From positions 1 through 61,947 of the forward strand of contig CACZHP010000014.1 in NCBI GenBank assembly GCA_902780935.1: DNA of 61,947 nucleotides. Direction: 5' to 3'. A program made the position numbers and the translations under genes. Under the pieces are notes generated by a model, which saw only the letters and a program-made list of their open reading frames with translations, was not told the DNA's origin and did not search any database. Positions 28,321 through 36,184 of this stretch are shown here, piece after piece. The first letter of the stretch is position 1; each line of letters starts with the position of its first letter. The DNA comes from an uncultured Bacteroidia bacterium. GTDB taxonomy: Bacteria; Bacteroidota; Bacteroidia; Bacteroidales; UBA932.

Positions 28321-28337
28321 CAGTCCATCCGTTTACT

Positions 28338-28425
28338 GCCCGAATGGCGGAATTGGTAGACGCGTTGGACTCAAAATCCAATGTCCTTTAAAGACGTGCC
28401 GGTTCGAGCCCGGCTTTGGGCACCA
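28338..28425 (+). tRNA. tRNA-Leu (anticodon CAA)
   Basis: Acceptor GCCCGAA pairs with TTTGGGC (one G-U). The anticodon stem TTGGA/TCCAA encloses the loop CTCAAAA, so the anticodon is CAA, reading UUG leucine codons. A long variable arm follows, as in class II Leu tRNAs, then a normal T arm (GGTTCGAGCC) and an encoded CCA end. Confidence 0.97.
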
Positions 28426-28456
28426 GAAAAAGCACCGCTAGCCGCGGTGCTTTTTC
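28426..28456 (+). terminator. Terminator directly after tRNA-Leu
   Basis: A perfect 13-bp stem: GAAAAAGCACCGC (28426-28438) with GCGGTGCTTTTTC (28444-28456), loop TAGCC, ending in a T-run. It begins at the base after the tRNA CCA. Confidence 0.95.
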
Positions 28457-28479
28457 TGTGCCCTTGGCCCTTCTATTTA

Positions 28480-28562
28480 CTGAGGGGCGTTCCCCTCAGA
28501 CTCCCTGAACTCGCTTCGCTCGGAATGGGCTGATATTTAGTAGGTGGGAGGACTTCGGTCCT
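28480..28562 (+). other. Two further hairpins between tRNA-Leu and the sialidase-like gene
   Basis: CTGAGGGG/CCCCTCAG (28480-28499, loop CGTT) and AGGAC-TTCG-GTCCT (28549-28562) followed by a T-rich run. The 12-mer CTTTTTCTGTGC occurs on both sides of this stretch (28450-28461 and 28564-28575). No gene is seen in 28457-28637. The stretch also contains CTCGCTTCGCTCGGAATG, resembling the dispersed repeat core. Confidence 0.6.
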
Positions 28563-28637
28563 TCTTTTTCTGTGCTTGCTCCTCAGTACGTTTTTTTTTG
28601 TTTATTTTTATACGGGATATTACTAAATCGTGTATTT

Positions 28638-29651
28638 ATGAGACAGTTTATTTCGATCGCATTGGCGGCAATTCTTCTTGCCGGGTGCGCAAAAAAGGAT
28701 GAATCCGGCGTAAAGTGTATCTGGGATCAGGGCTACAGCGCATTCCCTTCCATCACTCGTTATCAAGACGCTTATTATGTGACCTTCCGCGAGGGAGCGG
28801 GCCACGTTTTCGACGAGAACGGGATCGCCGCAGGCAAGACCCGCATCCTGCGCTCCAAGGACTGTGAGCGTTGGGAAAGCGTTGCCTTGCTCTCTAAAGA
28901 AGGATATGACCTGCGCGACCCCAAACTGTCGGTTACTCCCGATGGCCGGCTGATGGTGATCCAGGGCGGCTCAGTGTATGTGGACAAAGTTCTTCAGAAG
29001 CAGATCCCACAGGTGTCCTTCAGTTCCGACGGCCGGACTTTCAGTGATCCCGAGCCCGCCGATTATCCCCTCCATGACGGGTTCGCATGGTTCTGGAGGA
29101 TGACTTGGTGCGACGGAACGGGTTATACAGTCTCCTATGGCAAGTCGGACAGCGGTAAGCTGGAACTGCTCAAAACCACGGACGGCCTTCGCTTTGACAA
29201 AATATCCGACATAGAACTGGACGGATTTCCCAATGAGACTACGGTCCGCTTCCTCCCGGACGGAAGGATGGTATTGCTCATCCGTCGTGACCAGGGCGAT
29301 AAAAAGGCGTATCTCGGGGTAAGCGAGGCGCCTTATACCGACTGGAAGCTCGTCCCTCTGGCTTTCCATGTGGGAGGCCCGGAGATGGCTGTGCTTCCAG
29401 ACGGGTCGCTGCTGATCGGTGGACGGGGATATCTTGAAGACGGAGAACCGAAGACTTGCCTGTGGAAAGGAAGTGCCGACGGACAGTTCGAGTTATGGAA
29501 GACCCTTCCCTCGGGCGGAGATAACAGCTATCCCGGATTCCTTGTTGAGGACGGTTCGCTCAAGGTGGTGTACTATTCCTCCCATGAACTCACTTTCCCT
29601 GACGGCCGTTCCAGGGCTGGAATCTACCTCGCCAGGATACCCTTGGATTAA
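28638..29651 (+). CDS. Sialidase-like (BNR/Asp-box) lipoprotein
   Basis: 337 residues from the ATG at 28638, chosen because it starts the lipoprotein signal MRQFISIALAAILLAG-C; an earlier in-frame ATG would precede it by 22 residues. The rest is a single beta-propeller of sialidase type with Asp-box-like turns (SSDGRTFSD, SKDCERW, TTDGLRF) and repeated PDGR/PDGS blade turns. I do not see a clean FRIP motif, so activity on sialic acid is not certain; other exo-glycosidases and glycan-binding proteins share the fold. It converges on GH43 and GH29 genes, which supports a role in host-glycan breakdown at the cell surface. Confidence 0.7.
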   Translation: MRQFISIALAAILLAGCAKKDESGVKCIWDQGYSAFPSITRYQDAYYVTFREGAGHVFDENGIAAGKTRILRSKDCERWESVALLSKEGYDLRDPKLSVTPDGRLMVIQGGSVYVDKVLQKQIPQVSFSSDGRTFSDPEPADYPLHDGFAWFWRMTWCDGTGYTVSYGKSDSGKLELLKTTDGLRFDKISDIELDGFPNETTVRFLPDGRMVLLIRRDQGDKKAYLGVSEAPYTDWKLVPLAFHVGGPEMAVLPDGSLLIGGRGYLEDGEPKTCLWKGSADGQFELWKTLPSGGDNSYPGFLVEDGSLKVVYYSSHELTFPDGRSRAGIYLARIPLD

Positions 29652-29652
29652 T

Positions 29653-30963
29653 CTATTCGAAGCGGAAGGAGTTGATAGTAAATAGGTTCTTGTCCTTATC
29701 TCCATGGAAACGCATCCGGATTGGCCTTACCCCCTTCAGGTCGATGCCCACCTTGGCCTCGAGGGTTATGAGCGTTTTCCCGTCGCCCTCCGGGACTTTG
29801 AAAGTGGCCACATTATTGCCGTACAGATATTCCGAATAGACATAGATCATCCCGCCGGCCTCCGGGCAGATTGAGAGGATCATTTTCTTGGGTCCGTCCT
29901 TGAAGTCGAAGTCTCTCCAGGCGGCGGTGTCGAAGTCACGGATCTCGCTGAGCCTGTGGTCCTTGTCGATTCTGGCGTGGCCGGTGAGGTAGCATGCCCT
30001 CGCCGCAATGGGATCGGATCCGATAGCGAGGTAAGGGTCAAGTGGCCTTCCTGCTCCGGTCGAGGTCATCTCCACCTCGGGGATGGAGCCGTCTGGAAGG
30101 ATCTCGATAGGCTCGGCGCAAGTCTGGCGCATGATGTTTGAGCCTTGTGACGAGCGGTGGTAGAAGACGTACCACTGGTCCTTGAATTTTACGACGGAGC
30201 CGTGGTTGTTCCACACACACGGGTCGCTGCCGAAGTTGTCGATGATGACTCCGCGGTATGTATAAGGACCGGTGATATTCTTGGAAGTGGCGTAGCCGAT
30301 GCAGGTCGGCATTCCCCTGCGTCCGATGTCGGCGAAGGTCAGGTAATATGTCCCATTGTGCTTGAACGCCTGTACTCCTTCGTGGAAATGGTGCTCCGCC
30401 TCGGTAAGGATCCCGTCCTTGATAGTAGATGGGTCAATCGAGCGCATATCCGGATTGAGCTTGGCGCATTTCGCGGAGAACTGGCCCCAGAACAACCAAG
30501 CCTGACCATCGTCGTCAATGAATACTGAAGGGTCGATCTGTTCGGCATTATCAACCCTTCTGGCATCCTTGAATGGACCGTAGGGGGAGTCGCTGACGGC
30601 TGTTCCCTCGGGATCGGGACCGGGCTGGGAAAAGAACAGGTAATACTTCCCGTCTTTCTCGATGCAGTCCGGGGCGTAAAGAACCTCGTCGTTGTACTTG
30701 ACTTCATCGGATGAGAAGGAAGGGCCTCCTTTCCAATTGATCATGTCCTCCGTTGAGAACACATCGTATTTACTTGAACAGTAATATTTTGTATTCTCAT
30801 CCTTCGAGCCGTAGACAAACAGCGTCGGCTTTCCGTCGATTGTCCAGACCCTCGCCTGCGGGTCTGAATTATATGCTTTATTAAGGAATATAGGGTTTTG
30901 CGCCGAGGCGCTAATTGCGGCAGCAAGCAGGGCCGCTCCTGTTATTAACCGTCTCATATTCAT
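29653..30963 (-). CDS. Glycoside hydrolase family 43-type enzyme
   Basis: 436 residues with a signal peptide (MNMRRLITGAALLAAAISASA-Q). The five-bladed propeller of GH43 is indicated by the three acidic positions in order: YNSDPQARVW (catalytic base Asp), QIDPSVFIDDDG (pKa-modulating Asp) and HFHEGVQAFKHNGTYYL (catalytic acid Glu; the usual EGP is EGV here). About 130 C-terminal residues form a CBM6-like beta-sandwich (ATFKVPEGDG...LEAKVGIDLKG). Likely an exo-acting arabinosidase, xylosidase or galactosidase; specificity cannot be read. It lies four bases after the GH29 gene, so the two form an operon. Confidence 0.88.
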   Translation of the reverse strand: MNMRRLITGAALLAAAISASAQNPIFLNKAYNSDPQARVWTIDGKPTLFVYGSKDENTKYYCSSKYDVFSTEDMINWKGGPSFSSDEVKYNDEVLYAPDCIEKDGKYYLFFSQPGPDPEGTAVSDSPYGPFKDARRVDNAEQIDPSVFIDDDGQAWLFWGQFSAKCAKLNPDMRSIDPSTIKDGILTEAEHHFHEGVQAFKHNGTYYLTFADIGRRGMPTCIGYATSKNITGPYTYRGVIIDNFGSDPCVWNNHGSVVKFKDQWYVFYHRSSQGSNIMRQTCAEPIEILPDGSIPEVEMTSTGAGRPLDPYLAIGSDPIAARACYLTGHARIDKDHRLSEIRDFDTAAWRDFDFKDGPKKMILSICPEAGGMIYVYSEYLYGNNVATFKVPEGDGKTLITLEAKVGIDLKGVRPIRMRFHGDKDKNLFTINSFRFE

Positions 30964-30967
30964 TTGA

Positions 30968-32743
30968 TTAATCTATTCTGAAAACTATTGCCGATTGGAA
31001 AGGAATCATGTCGGGGCAGGTGATTTCCAATGCTTGCTCGCCGCGGTCCCATTTAATACTCCCGTCGTAGCCAAGCAGTTTCACGCTTCTCACGGTGTCT
31101 TTAAGCCCGGCCTCTTTACCGAGGGATTTGACACTGATGGTCTGCTCCGGCTTTGGAGGGTTCATCATGAAAGCGTACACGGCGCCGTCCTTGCCCTGGG
31201 TGAAACGGATATCATCCGGAGCGTAACGGAACTCCGCCTGAGTCTTCCCGAGTCCTCCACCCGGAAGTTTGATAAGGTGGCCATTTTCGTCCAGTGTGCC
31301 CTCGCCGAGGGTTTTCCATGCGCTGCTGCCGTATATTCCTTCGCCACAAGTCTCCATCCATTTCCCGACTTCCAGGAGCATTGTCTCGCCTTCCTCGTCG
31401 ATCGACCCGTCCGCCTTGATCGGGACGCAGAGGGCGCAGTTGCCGTCCCTTGTCACCGCCTCGATTATGAAATGGATAGCCGAGGTGGCGTCATAGATAA
31501 AGCCGGGGGCATAGAACCAGTCGCCGATAGGAGCTTCCCTGATCCACGGTTGGGAAGTCTTGATGTCATCCGGGAAGGAGAATTCCTCCGTTGTGACAGT
31601 CCCGTTGGTCGGACGGCGGAACTTCACGACACTGAATGTGTTGACCTCCCCGCGGTCCCTCAGGGTCCTGTTATAGAAGTCTGCCATGACCCGAGGCATG
31701 GCGTCGCACTTGTAGCCGGCTCCGGTGCCGTCGCCACAGAACGGTCCCTGTGTGATCCCGTCGGTGTAGATGAAGTCGGGGTCATAGTTGTGGGTCACAT
31801 CCATGATCCTGAGAGCCCATTGGGTCGCATACCAGCGGGCATACTCCTGGTGACGGAAGAATATTCCCTCTTCGGGGACCACGTTGGGCGGGCCGACACT
31901 CTTATATTCCCGAAGATCAATTCCGTAGAGCATTCTGGGATCGTAGCCTTCCCACCATTTGCCCTTCCCGTCTTCGAGAGTTAGGTTGCCGTCGTATGGT
32001 ATTCCGGCCTTGGGACCGGTTGAGTCTGCCCCAAAAGCGGTCTGCCACCACCACCAGGTGTACTCGTGGTGGAAAGTCACGCCAAAACGCATGCCCTCCT
32101 CGCGGCAGGCCTCTGACCATTCTTTAATGAAATCCCTCTTTGGACCGATGTTGACCGAGTTCCAGGGCTGGTAGCGGGAGTTCCAGAGATCGTAGTTGTC
32201 ATGGTGGACCCCTTGGACAAGCAGGAAGCGGGCTCCGGCTTTTTTATAGAGATTGGTCAGTTTCGCCGGATCGAGTTTGGAAGGATTCCATGCGTTGAGG
32301 ACATCCTTATAACCCACCTCGGATGGGTGCCCGAAGCGCTTCACGTGATTCTCGTAGGCCTTATTGCCCTCTTCGTAGAGCCTGCGGGCATACCAGTCAC
32401 CGCTTTCCCCTGATGCTTGCGGCCCGAAATGGACCCAGATACCCACCTTGGCGTCCCGGAGCCACTGGGGAGTACCAGGATAGTTCTCCTCGATGCTTTC
32501 CCAGGTCGGCTGGAAGGGCCCGGGGGTTACGGGAATATCCAGTTTTACCTCGGGAAAACTGTCCGGAGGAGCCATGGTGACGCTGGCTACGGGCAGTTTT
32601 TCGGGAACTTCGGGAATAGGGGGAAGTTCCGGTAGGGGAGTATTATCGGTTTTGGCCTTTCGGTTGGCGCATGATGTGGCGCAGAATGCCGCTAGCAGCG
32701 CCGCGCATGCAACCGCAATAATATCTGGCACGAATCTCTTCAT
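30968..32743 (-). CDS. Alpha-L-fucosidase, GH29 type
   Basis: 591 residues with lipoprotein-like signal MKRFVPDIIAVACAALLAAF ending CATSC, then a proline-rich linker (PLPELPPIPEVPEKLP). The GH29 TIM barrel begins at WLRDAKVGIWVHFGPQ with GDWYARRLY; FLLVQGVHHDNYDLWNS and PDFIYTDG (nucleophile Asp in the TDG turn) are at the expected order. A C-terminal beta-sandwich follows. It removes terminal L-fucose from glycans, acting outside the cell or at the surface. Upstream is a 113-bp foldback (32784-32896). It is cotranscribed with the GH43 gene. GH29 rather than GH141 or GH95 is based on these motifs. Confidence 0.87.
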   Translation of the reverse strand: MKRFVPDIIAVACAALLAAFCATSCANRKAKTDNTPLPELPPIPEVPEKLPVASVTMAPPDSFPEVKLDIPVTPGPFQPTWESIEENYPGTPQWLRDAKVGIWVHFGPQASGESGDWYARRLYEEGNKAYENHVKRFGHPSEVGYKDVLNAWNPSKLDPAKLTNLYKKAGARFLLVQGVHHDNYDLWNSRYQPWNSVNIGPKRDFIKEWSEACREEGMRFGVTFHHEYTWWWWQTAFGADSTGPKAGIPYDGNLTLEDGKGKWWEGYDPRMLYGIDLREYKSVGPPNVVPEEGIFFRHQEYARWYATQWALRIMDVTHNYDPDFIYTDGITQGPFCGDGTGAGYKCDAMPRVMADFYNRTLRDRGEVNTFSVVKFRRPTNGTVTTEEFSFPDDIKTSQPWIREAPIGDWFYAPGFIYDATSAIHFIIEAVTRDGNCALCVPIKADGSIDEEGETMLLEVGKWMETCGEGIYGSSAWKTLGEGTLDENGHLIKLPGGGLGKTQAEFRYAPDDIRFTQGKDGAVYAFMMNPPKPEQTISVKSLGKEAGLKDTVRSVKLLGYDGSIKWDRGEQALEITCPDMIPFQSAIVFRID

Positions 32744-32783
32744 GCCACTAAGTTACGAAAAAAGGTGGAAAGGGCATGCTTTG

Positions 32784-32896
32784 CGGGCAAGGTCTAATTT
32801 TAGGTGCGTGACTTTGCCCGCCGAATCGCCCTTCTATCGCCCTGTGGCCCCATTCTCCCCGGCAAGGTCCCCCCAGGCAAAATTAGACCTTGCCCG
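32784..32896. repeat. Foldback element with 18-bp perfect terminal inverted repeats
   Basis: CGGGCAAGGTCTAATTTT (32784-32801) and its exact reverse complement (32879-32896) flank 77 bases of GC-rich sequence with no gene. The inner part repeats a weaker version of the arms (TTTGCCCG, GGCAAGGTC). It lies between two minus-strand genes, 12 bases past the stop of the BspA-like gene, so it could be a terminator or a miniature mobile element. Confidence 0.8.
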
Positions 32897-32908
32897 AAAG
32901 TGGGGGAT

Positions 32909-34765
32909 TTAGTATACGGTCCAACCCTCAGGGACTCCGTCTGGCCCGGTGACATCCCAGATGGCGTCATCCGCCTTGACGAATGTGCCTGTCGTCGCCA
33001 CGCCTTCCACCCAACCTTCCATATTGTTGATTAAATCAGACCCTGATGTCACGAATATATCAGTCGCCATCATCTCAATATGGTTAAGGCTGGAACACCC
33101 TTTGAACATACCGTTGTAACAGTAGGGATTAAGATTCTTCGCCGGCAATACCGGAGCCGTCACAAGGTTTGAGCAGTCCTCGAACATATGATAGTAACAT
33201 CCCATCGCCATAGAAGTGGAAGGTAATTCAGGCGCGACGGTCAAGGATGTGCAACCCCAAAACATATAACTATAACAATAGTTTGCCATTTCCTCGGCAG
33301 TAAGTACCGGAGCTGAAACGAGCTTTGTGCATCCTCTGAACATGCAATTGTAACACCTTGCGTATAATTTGGTCGCGGGAAGGGCAGGAGCTTTTGTCAA
33401 GGCACAATCCCAGAACATTGAGTCATAGCACCTTTCCGCCAGCGCTATGGCGGGAAGTTCAGGAGCGGACGAGAAATTCTCACAAAGGGCGAACATAGAC
33501 CTGTAACAAGACTCTGTTAAAGTTGTTGCCGGTAGAATAAGATTCCTTGACTCGTGAGAGAATAGATGTTTGTTATTGTAAAAGAGGTTTTCAAAAGTGT
33601 GAGCGCCTGAAAGGGTGTTACTCTCCCCGAAGGTATCCCGATTTATCAAGGACATGACATTCCCGTATGCGTAGATATTCCCTGAGCTACTGATTGTGGT
33701 GTGCCGCTCTCCATCGCTATAAGCATCGTTATTACCTTTTAAATAGACTTTGTCGGCAGTGGCGACTGGTATCTCAATCGTTTCGGAACTTTCTGATGTC
33801 CAATTGGTCAAGTCTTTGCTGTACTCGAGAGTCAGGCCGAGAGGGTTCGAGATGGTGACTGTTCCGTCCTCGACGGCCTCAAGGCAGAGAGGCAGGAACT
33901 GATCATCTGTCTCAAACTCAACGTTATTGTCCGCATTTGTCAAAGTCTTGAAAGCTCCTTGGTTCAAGCTGAAGGAAGAGTTGATTTTCCTTGTGCCTGT
34001 GGAAGTGGCTGTCTTAAAAGTAAGTGAGATCCCCTGCGAGAATGTGACAGGCAGGGTGACAATATAATAAGTTACTCCAGGCTCAAAAGTTTCTCCTTCT
34101 GGAGCATTGACTGTAATACTGGAGCTGGAGTTTGAGTAGTCGTCTTGTATGATCGGATAGCCATCCTCGCCAAAAGCAGCGGAGAAAGTACCCGCAAGAG
34201 TTTCCCCTCCATTTGCCGTCAAAGTGACTGACTCGATTCCCTCATTGGCTAGTGTGAAATGGAGGCTTGAGCATGCATGATGGAAAGAAATCTTAAATGA
34301 GAGCGAGCGTCCCATCGTGATCATGAGATCATCGTCGAATGTTCCTGGTCTCCCGGTCTGTACCGAAGGCAAGGTAGTCGTGATCTTCCCTTCCGAATAT
34401 GTGGCGCTCTCGTCATAGGGGTAGAGCCCGTAGATATATGAGTCATCCTCATTTTCATTCGTGCCCGATATGACCGATATAAGGCCTTCAAAATATGCGG
34501 TTGGCGCCGCCACCTCATTCATTGAGGTGAATTTTGAGGCTTTGGATCCTGCGAAAATCGAAATCTCGTCGTTAGGAAGCCAATATACCTTTGTTTTGTC
34601 AGCCTGTGTTGTCCGGGTCTTCACGGGCGTGTCATCACCCAAGGAGGCTGTGATAATTACTTTTTGCCCCTTGATAGAGGAATCTTCAAAATAGTCTATT
34701 GGTTGCTCAACAGAACAAGCTATGGCGGCAAAAACTGCCGTCATCAGAATTAGATGCTTTCTCAT
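32909..34765 (-). CDS. Surface lipoprotein with fimbrillin-like N terminus and Cys-rich BspA-like repeats
   Basis: 618 residues; lipoprotein signal MRKHLILMTAVFAAIA-C. Residues about 30-290 resemble the fimbrillin/Mfa-like fold (VKTRTTQADKTKVYWLPNDE, IYGLYPYDE, SYSGTR-type strands). Residues about 290-400 form a further beta domain. Residues about 405-565 are six or so repeats of about 24 residues with the pattern APxLPAxxLxxxCYxxMFxxCxxL, a BspA/DUF285-like leucine-rich repeat with two regular cysteines per unit. The C-terminal GWTVY tail is typical of such repeats. Likely a surface adhesin or fimbria-related subunit. A 46-residue peptide gene lies 20 bases upstream on the same strand. Confidence 0.75.
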   Translation of the reverse strand: MRKHLILMTAVFAAIACSVEQPIDYFEDSSIKGQKVIITASLGDDTPVKTRTTQADKTKVYWLPNDEISIFAGSKASKFTSMNEVAAPTAYFEGLISVISGTNENEDDSYIYGLYPYDESATYSEGKITTTLPSVQTGRPGTFDDDLMITMGRSLSFKISFHHACSSLHFTLANEGIESVTLTANGGETLAGTFSAAFGEDGYPIIQDDYSNSSSSITVNAPEGETFEPGVTYYIVTLPVTFSQGISLTFKTATSTGTRKINSSFSLNQGAFKTLTNADNNVEFETDDQFLPLCLEAVEDGTVTISNPLGLTLEYSKDLTNWTSESSETIEIPVATADKVYLKGNNDAYSDGERHTTISSSGNIYAYGNVMSLINRDTFGESNTLSGAHTFENLFYNNKHLFSHESRNLILPATTLTESCYRSMFALCENFSSAPELPAIALAERCYDSMFWDCALTKAPALPATKLYARCYNCMFRGCTKLVSAPVLTAEEMANYCYSYMFWGCTSLTVAPELPSTSMAMGCYYHMFEDCSNLVTAPVLPAKNLNPYCYNGMFKGCSSLNHIEMMATDIFVTSGSDLINNMEGWVEGVATTGTFVKADDAIWDVTGPDGVPEGWTVY

Positions 34766-34785
34766 ATTGTGTTGTTATTTATATC

Positions 34786-34926
34786 TCAAGTTCCAGGGAT
34801 TTCTCCTTCATCCGGAGTGTCGTCTGTTTTGTTCCCTCCGCTGACACAAATAATGGATGTCGTTCCGATAACCATCTCCTCAATCTCGGGTGCGGAATAA
34901 TCTTGAATGAAATTGATCTTTGTCAT
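34786..34926 (-). CDS. Small peptide gene (46 residues)
   Basis: An ATG-to-TGA frame encoding MTKINFIQDYSAPEIEEMVI followed by GTTSIICVSGGN and an acidic tail DDTPDEGEIPGT. No signal peptide is present. Its pattern (N-terminal basic/aromatic part, acidic EIEE, then a single Cys after small residues) matches the many short Bacteroidales peptides found ahead of surface-lipoprotein genes, whose function is not known. It lies 20 bases upstream of the lipoprotein gene with the same orientation, and a promoter-like region (TTTGTGGCTATAAAAA on the minus strand) precedes it. Alternatively a chance frame, but composition and position favour a gene. Confidence 0.6.
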   Translation of the reverse strand: MTKINFIQDYSAPEIEEMVIGTTSIICVSGGNKTDDTPDEGEIPGT

Positions 34927-34978
34927 TTCCACATTGTTTTTTATAGCCACAAAGAACCACATTAATAGTTTTCAAGTC

Positions 34979-34999
34979 AAGGTCATATTCGGGTCATTT
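34979..34999 (+). promoter_or_regulatory. Shared 21-bp upstream element, copy 1
   Basis: AAGGTCATATTCGGGTCATTT, differing by one base from 36185-36205. It holds two direct GGTCAT half-sites 11 bases apart (about one helical turn). It lies 62 bases before the nitroreductase-remnant start and upstream of that gene's promoter candidate, a place typical of an activator site. Confidence 0.55.
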
Positions 35000-35026
35000 T
35001 GCTTGCCGGGGGATCTGGGTTAAGTC

Positions 35027-35057
35027 TTGTCAAAAACGCTGGAATCAGTTATCTTAG
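35027..35057 (+). promoter_or_regulatory. Promoter candidate of the nitroreductase remnant
   Basis: TTG (35027-35029) and TATCTTAG (35050-35057, one mismatch to TAnnTTTG) are 20 bases apart. The ATG follows after four bases, so the leader would be very short. Confidence 0.45.
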
Positions 35058-35061
35058 CGCC

Positions 35062-35352
35062 ATGAAGAAATTAGTGATTATTGCCATCTCCGTTGTGGCG
35101 GCCATGTCCTGCGGACGGCAGGGAAGTGAGTCTTCTTCAGCGGTTTCCTTCGACGAGGTGCTGGAAACCCGTCGTAGCATCAGGGACTTCGACACCCTGA
35201 TCATGGGCATGCGGGACTCGGATGCCTTACGCTCTCTTTTCGGCATCCCTGATGGGGAGGAGGTCATGGCCGTTATCGCCCTTGGCCACCGGGCCAGCGA
35301 TCCAGTCAAGCCCACCCGCAAGCCACTTGACGAGATCGCTAAGTTCTTCTGA
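35062..35352 (+). pseudogene. Nitroreductase-family lipoprotein with its middle deleted
   Basis: 96 residues: a lipoprotein signal (MKKLVIIAISVVAAMS-C), the start of a nitroreductase domain (FDEVLETRRSIRDFD), then at once the end of one (DSDALRSLFGIPDGEEVMAV then IALGHRASDPVKPTRKPLDE). In a whole enzyme about 100-120 residues with most FMN contacts and the dimer core lie between these parts. The two pieces are joined in one frame, so an in-frame deletion is the simplest cause. It probably has no flavin enzyme activity. It carries a promoter candidate and the shared 21-bp upstream element, so it may still be expressed. Confidence 0.8.
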
Positions 35353-35367
35353 TTTTCTGAATATCAA

Positions 35368-35934
35368 TTATTTCCGGTACGCCATCCGGAGAAAGTCCAC
35401 CCCGAATATCCGGCGGTGATCATGGCTTCTGAACCCGACCGACTCGTAGAGCCTGACAAGGTCGGGCATGTCGCTGTCCACCACGAGGGTGATCAGGTCG
35501 AAGTCCTGGCTCATTCCCAGCCTGATGCCATCCTCCAGGAGAGCCCGGCCGATGCCTCTGTGGCGATATTCCGGAACCACGGCGAGGGTGTCGAGGTAAT
35601 ATTCCCCCGGTCCGGTCTCCTGCTCTGAGTCGGTGTCCATGCTGATAAATTCCGGCCATAGTTCAGAGAAAGTCTTGTGCCTCAGCTCTTTATAATTATC
35701 TCCGGGGTAGGAGAGGAGCGATCCTGCAACCTCGCCGTCTATTTCGGCGATCCGGGAATTGGCGAAAGTGTAAAGAAGATCTGTCCGTCTCTCGCAGTCC
35801 ACGAGACTTTGGTAAAAGCCTTCCATTTCGGGCTTGATCGGCTCAAAATCATAGTAGTGCATCCCGGCCATCACGCATTTGGCGAGGAACGGGGCGTCCT
35901 CAGGCCCGGCGTCACGGATGTTGACAGGGGCCAT
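35368..35934 (-). CDS. GNAT-family N-acetyltransferase
   Basis: 188 residues from the ATG at 35934 (a TTG two codons earlier is possible). Acetyl-CoA-binding motif A is clear: YLDTLAVVPEYRHRGIGRAL (Q/RxxGxG/A type), with the C-terminal LVRLYESVGFRSHDHRRIFG strand-helix typical of the fold. Substrate unknown. It follows a 64-residue basic protein gene with two bases between them. It converges with the nitroreductase remnant (15 bases apart). Confidence 0.88.
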   Translation of the reverse strand: MAPVNIRDAGPEDAPFLAKCVMAGMHYYDFEPIKPEMEGFYQSLVDCERRTDLLYTFANSRIAEIDGEVAGSLLSYPGDNYKELRHKTFSELWPEFISMDTDSEQETGPGEYYLDTLAVVPEYRHRGIGRALLEDGIRLGMSQDFDLITLVVDSDMPDLVRLYESVGFRSHDHRRIFGVDFLRMAYRK

Positions 35935-35936
35935 AG

Positions 35937-36131
35937 TCAATCTTCTATCGACTGCTCCTTCAGCCGCTTCCTGTCGTACACTTTCTTGGACCGGTGCAGG
36001 GCCTTCCGGAAAGTCACCGGCCGTCCATGCTCAGCGATCTCCTCCAGCCTCGCCGCCCTGCGGTTCGCCAGCATGAAATCCGCCTCCGTGATCCGCAAGG
36101 TCTTTTTCCTGTTCTTTCTCTTCGCGCTCAT
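35937..36131 (-). CDS. Small basic protein of unknown function
   Basis: 64 residues, MSAKRKNRKKTLRITEADFM and so on, strongly basic (many Lys and Arg), mostly helical, ending KVYDRKRLKEQSIED. I do not recognise a family. It sits two bases upstream of the GNAT gene on the same strand, so they are likely cotranscribed. GNAT toxins are often preceded by small DNA-binding antitoxins, but I see no ribbon-helix-helix pattern, so a toxin-antitoxin reading is only a weak possibility. Confidence 0.6.
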   Translation of the reverse strand: MSAKRKNRKKTLRITEADFMLANRRAARLEEIAEHGRPVTFRKALHRSKKVYDRKRLKEQSIED

Positions 36132-36184
36132 GACCGCGAAGATAGGTAATATTCAGGGAGAATTGGCCGTAAGGCAGGCGGATT

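Noticed and set aside
28572-28637. Earlier ATG for the sialidase-like gene
   Set aside because: The extension is hydrophobic but would precede a complete lipoprotein signal that begins at 28638.
35937-36131. Antitoxin of a GNAT toxin-antitoxin pair
   Set aside because: The size and position are suggestive, but no ribbon-helix-helix or other antitoxin pattern is visible, and the GNAT does not show a specific toxin signature.
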